Shown: positions 23,064 through 31,712, counted from the first letter of the stretch. The stretch: DNA of 33,377 nucleotides from an uncultured Bacteroidaceae bacterium (GCA_939800445.1 CALNGU010000020.1:1-33377); one strand, 5' to 3'. Notes: generated by a model not told the origin, from the sequence alone. Translations and numbers: made by a program.

Positions 23064-25616
23064 TCAGATTTTCACTTTCTGCGACTTCCCATTGAACGTC
23101 ACCACATAGATACCTTTTTCAAGGGATATGGCAACATCCTCATCAAGGCTACTGTTATATATGCACACCCCATCGATTGTACTAATGATGACGTTGCACT
23201 TCGCTGTCGGGTTTATCAGCAACTGGCCATCAACGACCCTCAGCTGCGCAGCCAATTCTTCTGGAACAATTGACAACGACATATTGACAGACACCGCATC
23301 AGACGGCTCTGATTCAAGTCCTCCCGCCACAGCTTTGACTGTGTAGGAATAATTATGCGACTTGTCCAAGCCTGTGACACGATAGAAATTGTCATAGATG
23401 TCAGTGTAAACCTGGGATGATTCCGCCAAAGGTGCTTTTGCGGCCGATGAACCAGCCGAAATATTATCTATCACAGCCCGCCTTGACAACGTCCCAATCT
23501 CAAAACACAACGGCTGCCCACCTTGGTCGCAATGCAGCGTGCAAGTCTCCACATCCTCTGTCAGATGGAACTCCTGGTAAGCTATCCACTCACCACCTTC
23601 GCCTGTCTCGGTTTTCTTCCCGACACCTATATATAATGTACAGTTGTCTGCATTGCCAGAAGACGTAACGTAGGCTCTCGCATCCACCGAAACAGCAAAG
23701 TTTTTCGGCAAAGTTATCTCCGGCGAAACCAGATAGCCTATCGCTGTCGATGTCGCCAACTTGCATTTGCCGCCAGCCTGATAGACTTTGCTGCCTCTCC
23801 ACCCAGTCACACCCATGTATTCGTCAAGGCGTGACGAAATGTCGGAATTCGACGGGCTGTCCTCGCTTCCTCCTGTGAACTTAGAGAAGTCTTCAAATAT
23901 GACGGCACCTGGGCTCGGATTAACCCCTTCATCCGTCACTGTCAAGATGTAAGACTCCGCATTGGTGACATACTCCCAATTGGCAGTGAACGCATCGTCA
24001 GTGACCTGTGTCGCAGGCAGAGCCACTGGTTTTGCCAGCGAAAGCTCATTGTAGGTGAAATAGATCACCCCGTTGGTTTCCCTTATGTTTGACACCGGCC
24101 TGTCTGTGTAAGTACCGTCCTTGAACCGTGCGGCTGGAGTGCTTTGATTGGTAAATGAATTGTTGTTTGCCGTCGGGTACAGCTGGTCTTCCTCCGTCAT
24201 GGATGAATAATTGTTGTTCGCCGGGACAATGAATGCCCCCTCATCCTCGAAATAAGAATTAACGACATTCGTTTCCCAATCCTCCGCTTTGTAATCTATG
24301 TGGCTGATGAGCATTCCGCTGGCAGGCAAAGCCGAATCCCACCCCGTCTGCTGCCTGTTTTCCAAGACAAAGAACTCGTCACGGTTATCGGGATTGTAGA
24401 TAGCATAGGCTTCATTCCTGACATTGAGGTCGGTCAGGCTGAGATTTTCATGGTACTCATCACCCAATTCGGTCGGGGTAAGCCACCCTATGACCATCCT
24501 CTCATAAGCCGTATAAGAACATGGCGTATATCCTGAATTGTTGTAGCAACCGACATCCATGATGCTGTAGCTCCCATAGCCGCGACCATTCCCCCCGTTT
24601 GAACCGTTGGTGTCATACATATCCATCAGCCCCAGGCAATGCGAGAATTCATGGCAGAACACCCCGATACCGGCGGTGCTCACGACAGAACTGTGCTCGT
24701 TGCCCCGCAACTCGCACGAGCAGGCATAAGGACCGATGGTCTTGCCGTCCTTGACGACAGGATTGTCAAAATAGTAGCGCAAATCCGAAGCGTGCGGCCA
24801 GATGGTGTTGCTGTCAGCCCCGCTGTTCTCACCATAGCCGGCATACATGACAAACACGAGATCGACAATCCCGTCATCATTGTGGTCATATTGACCGAAA
24901 TCTATCTCGTCATCAAGGAGGGTGCAGGCCTCGTTGATCATCAAGTCGGCATTGAGGTCGTCACCGCTCCAGCTGTCGTTGCGCCCGTAGAAGCTGTAGT
25001 CATTGGACAAAGTGACCGGGCCATAGACATCAAAATGCGGCTGGAACTGGCCATGCGACTGGGCAAAGAAATAGTCATAGGCACTGCCATAGGACTCGCC
25101 CGAATAGTCCACCTCATTGAGCATACTGTCAAACCGCGCATTGTCGTTGCCGCTCTCAAACCTCCTGTCGTTGAACTCCACAAGGATGACAAGCCCCCTC
25201 ACCTCGCCTTCGTTGGGGAAAGCCGGGATTTTGTTAACCGACTTGCTAGCCAAGCTCTTCACCCTCTTGATCTGCTGCCACTCGGCTGCCTGCACGGCGA
25301 CACCGTCCTCAAGCAGGCCTTTGACGAATGCCTGCTCGGCGTCGTCACGTGACTGGGGATTGCTCGCCGGCATGGGGCTCAGCACTTCCCCCGCGCCGGC
25401 ATATCCAGTTATGTACCGGTAACAGCCGCTTCCGTCAACATTGACCGGCAAGCCGTCAACCGTACTGAGGTAGTGCGCGTGCTCATCCCCCGTCAGCACC
25501 AATGTCAGCTTGCTGCCATCGGGTTGAAGCACTGTGAAAGGTGTCCTGTCCGCCGGTGCCGCACTGGCAAACGCGGCAAACAGCGATGCGATGATGATTG
25601 TGGATGTCTTCTTCAT
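23064..25616 (-). CDS. secreted M6-family metalloprotease with C-terminal T9SS domain
   Basis: An 850-residue secreted zinc protease. The start is ATG 25616, which gives the signal peptide MKKTSTIIIASLFAAFASA; the frame runs 114 codons further upstream but without a sensible N-terminus. A propeptide (HAHYLSTVDGLPV..) precedes the M6 (immune inhibitor A-like) catalytic domain. The zinc site is HEFSHCLGLMD with His322, Glu323, His326 and Asp332. A fibronectin III-like module begins near 530 (AKPVALPATQVTDDAFTANWEY). A cleaved-adhesin/jelly-roll-like domain spans about 570-720 (VIFEDFSKFTGG..GYLVSPEITL), then a second FnIII-like stretch. A T9SS-type tail (NVIISTIDGVCIYN..LEKGIYVVTF) ends the protein. 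Likely cell-surface or released. Substrate unknown. Confidence 0.92.
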   Translation of the reverse strand: MKKTSTIIIASLFAAFASAAPADRTPFTVLQPDGSKLTLVLTGDEHAHYLSTVDGLPVNVDGSGCYRYITGYAGAGEVLSPMPASNPQSRDDAEQAFVKGLLEDGVAVQAAEWQQIKRVKSLASKSVNKIPAFPNEGEVRGLVILVEFNDRRFESGNDNARFDSMLNEVDYSGESYGSAYDYFFAQSHGQFQPHFDVYGPVTLSNDYSFYGRNDSWSGDDLNADLMINEACTLLDDEIDFGQYDHNDDGIVDLVFVMYAGYGENSGADSNTIWPHASDLRYYFDNPVVKDGKTIGPYACSCELRGNEHSSVVSTAGIGVFCHEFSHCLGLMDMYDTNGSNGGNGRGYGSYSIMDVGCYNNSGYTPCSYTAYERMVIGWLTPTELGDEYHENLSLTDLNVRNEAYAIYNPDNRDEFFVLENRQQTGWDSALPASGMLISHIDYKAEDWETNVVNSYFEDEGAFIVPANNNYSSMTEEDQLYPTANNNSFTNQSTPAARFKDGTYTDRPVSNIRETNGVIYFTYNELSLAKPVALPATQVTDDAFTANWEYVTNAESYILTVTDEGVNPSPGAVIFEDFSKFTGGSEDSPSNSDISSRLDEYMGVTGWRGSKVYQAGGKCKLATSTAIGYLVSPEITLPKNFAVSVDARAYVTSSGNADNCTLYIGVGKKTETGEGGEWIAYQEFHLTEDVETCTLHCDQGGQPLCFEIGTLSRRAVIDNISAGSSAAKAPLAESSQVYTDIYDNFYRVTGLDKSHNYSYTVKAVAGGLESEPSDAVSVNMSLSIVPEELAAQLRVVDGQLLINPTAKCNVIISTIDGVCIYNSSLDEDVAISLEKGIYVVTFNGKSQKVKI

Positions 25617-25801
25617 TATGATGTCTTTTTGTTCTGTGCTTGATTGTGCCACGTTGCAAATTAAGCTAAAAAACAAGGAACTAACAAAGGGATGCCATGC
25701 CTCGTCCGCATTGTCCCGCCACATCCCCGCCGGGGTGATGCCAATCCCCGCGCGGCGACGTTTAGCAGCGGTTGCATTTGGAGATACGATGACAATCATC
25801 C

Positions 25802-25809
25802 TATTTTTG
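25802..25809 (+). promoter_or_regulatory. -7 promoter box for recF
   Basis: TATTTTTG matches TAnnTTTG exactly and ends 21 bp before the recF ATG. The region 25617-25830 is the divergent control region shared with the M6 protease, whose own -7 candidate (TTAATTTG on the minus strand, near 25654-25661) has one mismatch. Confidence 0.65.
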
Positions 25810-25830
25810 CACCAACCAAACAGGCACGCG

Positions 25831-26928
25831 ATGATTATCAAAAGGCTGTCAATACTCAATTTCAAGAACATCACCACAGCAGACATCACCTTCTCGCCCA
25901 AGCTGAACTGCCTCTTCGGGCTGAACGGCATGGGCAAGACCAACCTGCTCGATGCCATCTACTACCTGTCGTTTTGCAAAAGCTCGATAAACCACATCGA
26001 CAGCCAGAACATCAAGCACGACGCAGACTTCTTCATGATCAACGGCACATACGACGACGCAGGCAACGAGACGGACATCTATTGCGGGTTGAAGAAGAGG
26101 CACAAGAAGATCTTCAAACGCAACGGCAAGGAGTACAAGAAGTTTTCCGAGCACATCGGCCAGATTCCCCTCGTGATAATCTCCCCCGCAGACGGGATGC
26201 TCATCGCCGGCGGCAGCGAGGAGCGGAGACGGTTCATCGACATGGTAATCTCACAGCACGACAAGCAGTATCTCAACGCCCTCATCCGATATGAGAAGGC
26301 TCTCATGCAACGCAACGCCATGCTAAAGGCGGATGTCCAGGCGGGAGATGCCGACTATGAGATATGGGAAGAGATGATGGCCATCTATGGCAAGGCCATC
26401 AGCGACAAACGCTCGGCATTCATCGGCGAATTCATCGACTACTTCAACGAGCTATACAGCTACATCTCGTCGGACAACGAGGAGGTCTCGCTCAAATACA
26501 CCTCACACTGCCTGGAAGGAGACCTCAAGCAACAGCTCGCGGACACGAGGGAGAGGGACAAATTGATAGGCTTCACCACACGCGGCACGCACCGTGACGA
26601 CCTTGAGATGCTGCTCGGCGTCTACCCCATCAGGAAGGAGGGGTCGCAGGGCCAGAACAAGACATTCATCATAGCGTTGAAACTCGCCCAATACACCTAT
26701 CTCGACCGCAAAGGGCTCACCAAGCCGCTGCTGCTGCTCGATGACATCTTTGACAAACTTGACGGCACAAGGGTCGAAAAGATCGTGCGCCTCGTCGCCG
26801 GCGACGCATTCGGACAGATCTTCATCACCGACACCGACAGGAGAAGGTTTGACCCGATACTCGAAAAGTTGGACAAGGACTACAAGACATTCAATGTCAG
26901 CCAAGGCGACATAACACCTGAGGAGTGA
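25831..26928 (+). CDS. recF: DNA replication and repair protein RecF
   Basis: An SMC-like ATPase of 365 residues that binds gapped DNA and helps load RecA. The P-loop GLNGMGKTN is at 30-38, the ABC-type signature GSQGQNKTFIIALKLAQ lies in the last third, and Walker B is LLLLDDIFDKLD shortly after. The frame is open about 100 codons upstream, but ATG 25831 begins the conserved MIIKRLSILNFKNI strand and is preceded by a -7 box. The DciA-like gene starts 6 bp after its stop. A recF-dciA pairing is common in Bacteroidota. Cytoplasmic. Confidence 0.96.
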   Translation: MIIKRLSILNFKNITTADITFSPKLNCLFGLNGMGKTNLLDAIYYLSFCKSSINHIDSQNIKHDADFFMINGTYDDAGNETDIYCGLKKRHKKIFKRNGKEYKKFSEHIGQIPLVIISPADGMLIAGGSEERRRFIDMVISQHDKQYLNALIRYEKALMQRNAMLKADVQAGDADYEIWEEMMAIYGKAISDKRSAFIGEFIDYFNELYSYISSDNEEVSLKYTSHCLEGDLKQQLADTRERDKLIGFTTRGTHRDDLEMLLGVYPIRKEGSQGQNKTFIIALKLAQYTYLDRKGLTKPLLLLDDIFDKLDGTRVEKIVRLVAGDAFGQIFITDTDRRRFDPILEKLDKDYKTFNVSQGDITPEE

Positions 26929-26934
26929 CACGAC

Positions 26935-27222
26935 ATGGGCAAAGAGGCACAATCGATAGGCGACGCCCTGCGCAAGTTCCTGCGCCAGGAAGGGCTTGAG
27001 ACACCGCTCAACGAACACAGGCTCATCGCCGCATGGCCCGAGGCGGTGGGCAGGACAGTCGCAGAGAGGAGCAAAGCCGTGGCCATCAGGGGAGGCGTAC
27101 TGCACGTCCAGGTGACATCCGCACCGCTGAGGAACTCGCTCGTCTACAACCGCTCCATCCTCGTCGAGAGGCTCAATGCCGCCGTCGGGGCGCACGTCAT
27201 CGACGACATCACATTCCATTGA
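26935..27222 (+). CDS. DUF721/DciA-like protein
   Basis: A 95-residue protein with the DUF721 core: AWPEAVGRTVAERSKAVAIRGGVLHVQVTSAPLRNSLVYNRSILVERLN. The N-terminal helix (IGDALRKFLRQEGLETPLNEHRLIAAW) is also typical. In bacteria without DnaC or DnaI, DciA proteins help load the replicative helicase DnaB; assigning that job here rests on family membership. Bacteroidota versions are short and consist essentially of the KH-like domain alone, as here. It lies 6 bp after recF and probably shares its transcript. Confidence 0.88.
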   Translation: MGKEAQSIGDALRKFLRQEGLETPLNEHRLIAAWPEAVGRTVAERSKAVAIRGGVLHVQVTSAPLRNSLVYNRSILVERLNAAVGAHVIDDITFH

Positions 27223-27296
27223 GAGGGACGGCAGGCCGCAGGCCGGGACGCGCGAGCACAAGCCCCGTGCGGCAAAGGCACTTCGTCCCGGCCAGA

Positions 27297-27560
27297 GACA
27301 CGCCGTGTTTTTGACATTAGCATACGATGATTTCACCAGAAACATAGGATGATTTTGACCAAAACATACAATGTTTTAGGCTATAGCATACAATGATTTC
27401 CAGCATTACATCGTATGTTTTCCAGCGGTGCGTCCAGGGCATTCTCCAGGCACTCCGGGAGACCGGCGCGGCGGAGTGCTTTGCAAGTGCGACTTACAAA
27501 GGGCGTTTTCGGCTAATACATCCAATGCTTGTGCTCGACACATAAGGTGAAAGTGACGGC
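27297..27560. repeat. array C: 22-bp repeats with CAT-N3-ATG cores
   Basis: Five clear 22-bp units start at 27319, 27341, 27363, 27385 and 27407. Their cores are CATACGATG, CATAGGATG, CATACAATG, CATACAATG and CATCGTATG. Each core is followed by a T-rich run. A more decayed unit precedes them (27297-27318). Units continue in the same phase downstream: 27495 shares ACA and G-TTTT-GGCTA with unit 27363, 27517 has CATCCAATG and 27539 has ACATAAGGTGA. The decayed part (27429-27560) is an inference from phase; the five-unit core is plain. Confidence 0.85.
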
Positions 27561-27608
27561 ATCACCACCCTTTCGCCGCGCGACGCTTGCCAGTGATGGG
27601 GATTGGGT

Positions 27609-27616
27609 TATATTTG
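27609..27616 (+). promoter_or_regulatory. -7 promoter box for the GH2 beta-galactosidase
   Basis: TATATTTG matches TAnnTTTG exactly, is identical to the box before the M3 peptidase, and ends 18 bp before ATG 27635. It lies inside the longest upstream reading frame (from 27587), which argues against that longer start. Confidence 0.75.
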
Positions 27617-27634
27617 CAAACAAACATTAAACCG

Positions 27635-29689
27635 ATGCCGATGGATTTGAGACCGACCACACTGCTACTGGCCACGATGCTCGCGCTGCACGCCACGGGT
27701 GTTTCCGCCCAACGCATACAGATCCCCATGGACGAGGACTGGACATTCCACCTCTCACAAGATGTCGAGCGGCTCTCTGCACGCCGCGTGGACCTGCCGC
27801 ACACTTGGAATGCCCAGGACGCGCTGGCAGGGCGCATCGATTACAAGCGTGGCATAGGCAACTATGAAAAGGTGCTGCACGTCCCGCATGAATGGCAAGG
27901 CAAGAGGATATTCCTCCGTTTTGAGGGGGCAAACAGTGTCGCAGACATTTTCATCAACGGCATCCACTCGGGACGCCACAAGGGGGGCTACGGGGCATTC
28001 GTCGTCGAGGTGACGGACAAGGTGGCATACGGGCAGGACAACACCGTGCTCGCACGTGTCAACAATGGTGAAAATCTCGAAGTGATGCCTCTGACGGGTG
28101 ATTTCAACTTCTATGGCGGGCTTTACCGTGGCGTGCAAGTCATCGTCACCCCGCCAGCCTGCCTGTCGCCGCTCGACCACGGTTCACCGGGGGTGCGCCT
28201 CATGCAAGACAGCGTGCGGCATGACTTCGCCAGGGTGCGAGCCATCGTCGATGTGTCCAATGCCAACGACATGGCACGTCAGGCGGTGTTGCGCCTGCGG
28301 CTGCTCGACGGCGACGAGGAGGTGCTGCGCAAGGACACCGCCATCCGCATGGAGCAGGGGGCGGCGCAGTCCCATGAGATAGGTTTCACCCTGCGCGACC
28401 CGCATCTGTGGGACGGGCGCGAGGATCCATTCCTATACACGGTCGAGGTGGCGTTGCTCGTCAATGGCGCGGTGTCAGATGCCGTGAGGCAAAAGCTTGG
28501 ACTGCGCTACTTTGACATAGATCCTGACAGGGGATTCTTCCTGAATGGCCGCCATTTGCGACTGAAGGGCGTCTGCCGGCATCAGGACAGGGCCGAGAGA
28601 GGCAACGCCCTGCTGCCCGCACATCACGACGAGGACGCGGCAATCATCGCCGACATAGGGGCAAACGCGGTGCGTGCCGCCCACTACCCGCAGGCTGAGC
28701 GTTTCTATGACCTGATGGACAGCCTCGGGATCTTCGTCTGGGCGGAGATACCATTCGTAGGGCCGGGCGGCTACAACGGCAAAGGTTTTGTCAACACCAC
28801 CGAGTTCAAGGAGAACGGGAAGGAGCAATTGCGCGAGATGATCAGACAGCACGGCAACCATCCATCAATCTGCGTCTGGGGACTGTTCAACGAGCTGACG
28901 ATGACGGGCGACGATCCGACCGATTACGTAAGAGAACTCAACGACCTCGCCCATGCCGAAGACCCGACACGTCCGACCACAGCGGCGTCCAACTGCGACG
29001 GCGAAATCAATTTCATCACAGACCTCATGGCCTGGAACCGTTATGACGGGTGGTACGGCGGCACTCCGGCACAGTTGGGGGAATGGCTGGACAAGACACA
29101 CGCCGAGCATCCGCAGCTGAGGATTGGCGTGAGCGAATACGGAGCAGGGGCAAGCATCTATCACCAACAGGACACGCTGGTCAAACCTGCGCCCGTCAGC
29201 TGGTGGCATCCGGAGAATTGGCAGACACACTACCACATCGAGAGCTGGAGGGAAATATCTTCCCGCCCGTTTGTCTGGGGGAGTTTCATCTGGAATCTTT
29301 TCGACTTCGGCGCAGCACACCGCCACGAGGGCGACCGCCCGGGGATAAACGACAAAGGGCTAGTGACCTTTGACAGGAAAACGAAGAAAGACGCATACTA
29401 CTTCTACAAAGCCAACTGGGACGAGACCGAGCCAATGCTGTACCTTGCAGGGAAGCGGTGCACGACGAGGAACAAAGCCATGCAGCAATTCATGGCATTC
29501 ACCAACCTTCCGGAAGCCGAGCTCATAGTCAACGGGCAGAGCCAAGGCAAGGCAAAGGCCAACAGCCTCTGCGTCGTGCGGTGGGAGAACGTGCAACTCA
29601 AGCCCGGTGAAAACACCATCGAGGTCAGGGGCAAGGATGGCAAGACCAGGCTGGAGGACTCCTACCGCTGCACCCTGCAAGCCAAATAA
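27635..29689 (+). CDS. glycoside hydrolase family 2, probable beta-galactosidase
   Basis: A 684-residue secreted or periplasmic glycosidase. ATG 27635 (or 27641) gives a signal peptide ending near ATGVSAQ. Domains in order: jelly-roll sugar-binding (about 30-190, with DLPHTWNAQD and RIFLRFEGANSVADIFINGIHSGRHKGGY), immunoglobulin-like (about 195-300), TIM barrel (about 305-590), and a DUF4982-like tail (MLYLAGKR..EAELIVNGQSQGKAK). The acid/base is probably Glu420 in WGLFNEL and the nucleophile Glu501 in VSEYGAG. It is shorter than most Bacteroidales GH2 enzymes because it stops after the DUF4982-like part. It is not next to a SusCD pair, so the substrate cannot be inferred from context; beta-galactosidase is the best guess, with mannosidase or glucuronidase less likely. 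Confidence 0.9.
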   Translation: MPMDLRPTTLLLATMLALHATGVSAQRIQIPMDEDWTFHLSQDVERLSARRVDLPHTWNAQDALAGRIDYKRGIGNYEKVLHVPHEWQGKRIFLRFEGANSVADIFINGIHSGRHKGGYGAFVVEVTDKVAYGQDNTVLARVNNGENLEVMPLTGDFNFYGGLYRGVQVIVTPPACLSPLDHGSPGVRLMQDSVRHDFARVRAIVDVSNANDMARQAVLRLRLLDGDEEVLRKDTAIRMEQGAAQSHEIGFTLRDPHLWDGREDPFLYTVEVALLVNGAVSDAVRQKLGLRYFDIDPDRGFFLNGRHLRLKGVCRHQDRAERGNALLPAHHDEDAAIIADIGANAVRAAHYPQAERFYDLMDSLGIFVWAEIPFVGPGGYNGKGFVNTTEFKENGKEQLREMIRQHGNHPSICVWGLFNELTMTGDDPTDYVRELNDLAHAEDPTRPTTAASNCDGEINFITDLMAWNRYDGWYGGTPAQLGEWLDKTHAEHPQLRIGVSEYGAGASIYHQQDTLVKPAPVSWWHPENWQTHYHIESWREISSRPFVWGSFIWNLFDFGAAHRHEGDRPGINDKGLVTFDRKTKKDAYYFYKANWDETEPMLYLAGKRCTTRNKAMQQFMAFTNLPEAELIVNGQSQGKAKANSLCVVRWENVQLKPGENTIEVRGKDGKTRLEDSYRCTLQAK

Positions 29690-29718
29690 AGCAGACATCT
29701 GGTTTTGAGATAAAACAC

Positions 29719-29726
29719 TAACTTTG
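29719..29726 (+). promoter_or_regulatory. -7 promoter box for udk-mltF
   Basis: TAACTTTG matches TAnnTTTG exactly and ends 25 bp before the udk ATG. Confidence 0.7.
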
Positions 29727-29751
29727 TGAACAAGCATAAACTGATGAAATC

Positions 29752-30369
29752 ATGCTCATAATAGGAATCGCCGGAGGCACTGGCTCCGGCAAGACGACCG
29801 TAGTAAGAAACCTCGTGGAGAAACTCCCGGCAGGCGAAGTCGTCGTGCTGCCGCAAGACTCCTACTACAAGGACAGCAGCAACGTGCCGCCCGAGAAAAG
29901 GCAAAGCATAAACTTCGACCACCCGAATGCCTTTGACTGGGATTTACTGTACGAACACCTGGCTCTGCTCAAAGAACACAAGCCGATTGAGCAGCCTGTC
30001 TATTCCTTCCTGACCTGCACGCGCCAAAATGAAACAACCCACATCGAGCCGAAAGATGTCATAATCATCGAGGGGATACTCGCGCTGAGCGACGAGCGGC
30101 TGCGCAGCCTCATGGACTTGAAAGTGTTTGTCGATGCCGACTCCGACGAAAGGTTGATCCGCGTCATCCAAAGGGACGTCATTGAGAGAGGCAGGACAGC
30201 CGAGGCGGTCATGGAACGCTACACCCGCGTGCTCAAGCCGATGCACCTGCAATTCATCGAGCCGACAAAACGCTATGCGGACTTGATAATCCCAGAGGGC
30301 GGCAACAACAAGGTGGCTGTTGACATCCTCTGCCAATACATAGAAAGAAACCTGAAAACCAATCAGTGA
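29752..30369 (+). CDS. udk: uridine kinase
   Basis: A 205-residue P-loop kinase that phosphorylates uridine and cytidine to UMP and CMP for pyrimidine salvage. The Walker A GGTGSGKTT is at 8-16. QDSYYKD near 35-41 and NFDHPNAFDW near 54-63 are the nucleoside-binding motifs, and the RRD-like lid reads IRVIQRDVIERGR. PEGGNNKVAVDIL near the end is also typical. It has its own -7 box, and its stop shares one base with the start of the MltF-like gene. Cytoplasmic. Confidence 0.96.
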   Translation: MLIIGIAGGTGSGKTTVVRNLVEKLPAGEVVVLPQDSYYKDSSNVPPEKRQSINFDHPNAFDWDLLYEHLALLKEHKPIEQPVYSFLTCTRQNETTHIEPKDVIIIEGILALSDERLRSLMDLKVFVDADSDERLIRVIQRDVIERGRTAEAVMERYTRVLKPMHLQFIEPTKRYADLIIPEGGNNKVAVDILCQYIERNLKTNQ

Positions 30370-31691
30370 TGAAAGCCTATGCCTTGCTCCTGCCGCTCGT
30401 CATGATGCTGCTGTCGGCATCATGCGGCAGGAGCGACAAGGCAAAAGGCGGTGCGACGCCCAAAGACGACTTGACGCTGACGGTCGTGACATTCGCCCCA
30501 CCGGCTTTCATGAACGACATCGGAGCAGCAGGATGCGACTATCATCTCGACTTGCTCACGGGATTCGCTGACGAGCACCACTTGCCGCTCAAGGTGGTCA
30601 GGACTTCGTCGGTCGATTCCATCTACCACCTGCTTGACAACGGCGTTTGCCAACTCGCCGCCTATGACATCATGCCGCACGCGGGCTACCAAGCCTGCGG
30701 CGACAGCATCTTCTCATCGCTCGTCATCGTCAGACACGGCACACCTGATGATGCGGAACCGCCCACATGGCTGGAGGGGAAAACGGTGCACTACCTATAT
30801 GAAACGCAACGGAAGAGGCTGGATGCCTACCGCGAAGAGACGGGTCTGGACTTCAAGCCAACGCCATTTGAAGGTGGCATGGACGATGCCTTTGAAGCTA
30901 TAAGCAGTGGGGACATAGAGATGCTCGCCTGCCACGACTTCATGGCCATCCCCTACCTATATATATATCCTGAGCTTGACATATCGACCACGTTGTCCTT
31001 CCCGTTCAACATGGCATGGTGCGCGGTTGATGATTCGCTGGCAAACCTTGTAGACCAATGGTTCGGTCAAAAAAGAGGCAGAGCCACACGCACGGAGTGC
31101 CTTTACGCCTGCATTGCCAACTCGGGCAAAAGCGACTTCAGGCTGATGGACAAACGCGCAGGCAGGGTGTCGCCCTATGACCATCTGTTCAAAAAATATG
31201 CAAAGCGCATTGGCTGGGACTGGAAGCTCCTTGCCGCCCTCGCCCACTCTGAGTCAAATTTCGACCCAGAGCAAGTCTCACCATCGGGAGCAATCGGGCT
31301 TATGCAACTGATGCCCATCACCGCCAAAGCGCATGGATATAGAAAAGAAGACCTCTTCAAACCAGAACAAAACCTGCACATAGCTTCGTTGTATATACAA
31401 ACGTTGCAAAAATATTTTTCCAAGATACCTGCCGACGAGAGGTTTAAATTCATCCTCGGCGCATACAATTCCGGCATCGGGCACATACAGGATGCCATTG
31501 CCTTGGCACGGAGCCACGGAGGCAACCCCGCATCATGGGACGATGTCATCAAGTATCTCATGCTCAAAAACGAGGAACGCTACTACAACGACCCCGCCTG
31601 CAAACACGGCAGCTTTAATGGAAATGAAACATACAGACTGGTGAAAAAAACTTTAGATACCTATTATTTTTACCAGAGCAGCATTCAATGA
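30369..31691 (+). CDS. mltF: membrane-bound lytic transglycosylase, MltF-like
   Basis: A 440-residue outer-membrane lipoprotein predicted to cleave peptidoglycan glycan strands. The lipobox is LSASC near residue 19. A solute-binding-protein-like regulatory domain covers about 35-250 (TLTVVTFAPPAFMND..), as in MltF. The SLT catalytic domain follows at about 275-400 with Glu295 in ALAHSESNFDPE, then SGAIGLMQLMPITAKAHG and ILGAYNSGIGHI. The ATG at 30369 overlaps the udk stop (TGATG). A GTG three bases upstream would also be in frame but is less likely. The link with udk looks like simple operon sharing. Confidence 0.94.
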   Translation: MKAYALLLPLVMMLLSASCGRSDKAKGGATPKDDLTLTVVTFAPPAFMNDIGAAGCDYHLDLLTGFADEHHLPLKVVRTSSVDSIYHLLDNGVCQLAAYDIMPHAGYQACGDSIFSSLVIVRHGTPDDAEPPTWLEGKTVHYLYETQRKRLDAYREETGLDFKPTPFEGGMDDAFEAISSGDIEMLACHDFMAIPYLYIYPELDISTTLSFPFNMAWCAVDDSLANLVDQWFGQKRGRATRTECLYACIANSGKSDFRLMDKRAGRVSPYDHLFKKYAKRIGWDWKLLAALAHSESNFDPEQVSPSGAIGLMQLMPITAKAHGYRKEDLFKPEQNLHIASLYIQTLQKYFSKIPADERFKFILGAYNSGIGHIQDAIALARSHGGNPASWDDVIKYLMLKNEERYYNDPACKHGSFNGNETYRLVKKTLDTYYFYQSSIQ

Positions 31692-31704
31692 CAACAAAAA
31701 GTAG

Positions 31705-31712
31705 TATGTTTG
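31705..31712 (+). promoter_or_regulatory. -7 promoter box for the OmpA-like gene
   Basis: TATGTTTG matches TAnnTTTG exactly and ends 38 bp before ATG 31751. The leader is A-rich and purine-rich (GGAGAGAAAC), as in highly expressed Bacteroidota genes. Confidence 0.75.

Larger units (their letters stand above)
27223..27634. other. gap between dciA-like gene and beta-galactosidase
   Basis: The gap holds a GC-rich hairpin, array C, a second hairpin and the beta-galactosidase promoter. The first hairpin pairs GGCCGGGACG (27241-27250) with CGTCCCGGCC (27284-27293) and has a long internal loop, perhaps ending the recF transcript although no T tract is adjacent. The second pairs GCACTCCG (27450-27457) with CGGAGTGC (27472-27479). 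No gene is visible. Confidence 0.7.

Noticed and set aside
25617-25958. Long N-terminal extension of the M6 protease
   Set aside because: A clean signal peptide begins at ATG 25616, and the extension would overlap the recF promoter and start.
27223-27300. Intrinsic terminator after the dciA-like gene
   Set aside because: The 27241-27293 stem is perfect but has a long internal loop and no adjacent T tract, so I list it only as a hairpin within the gap.
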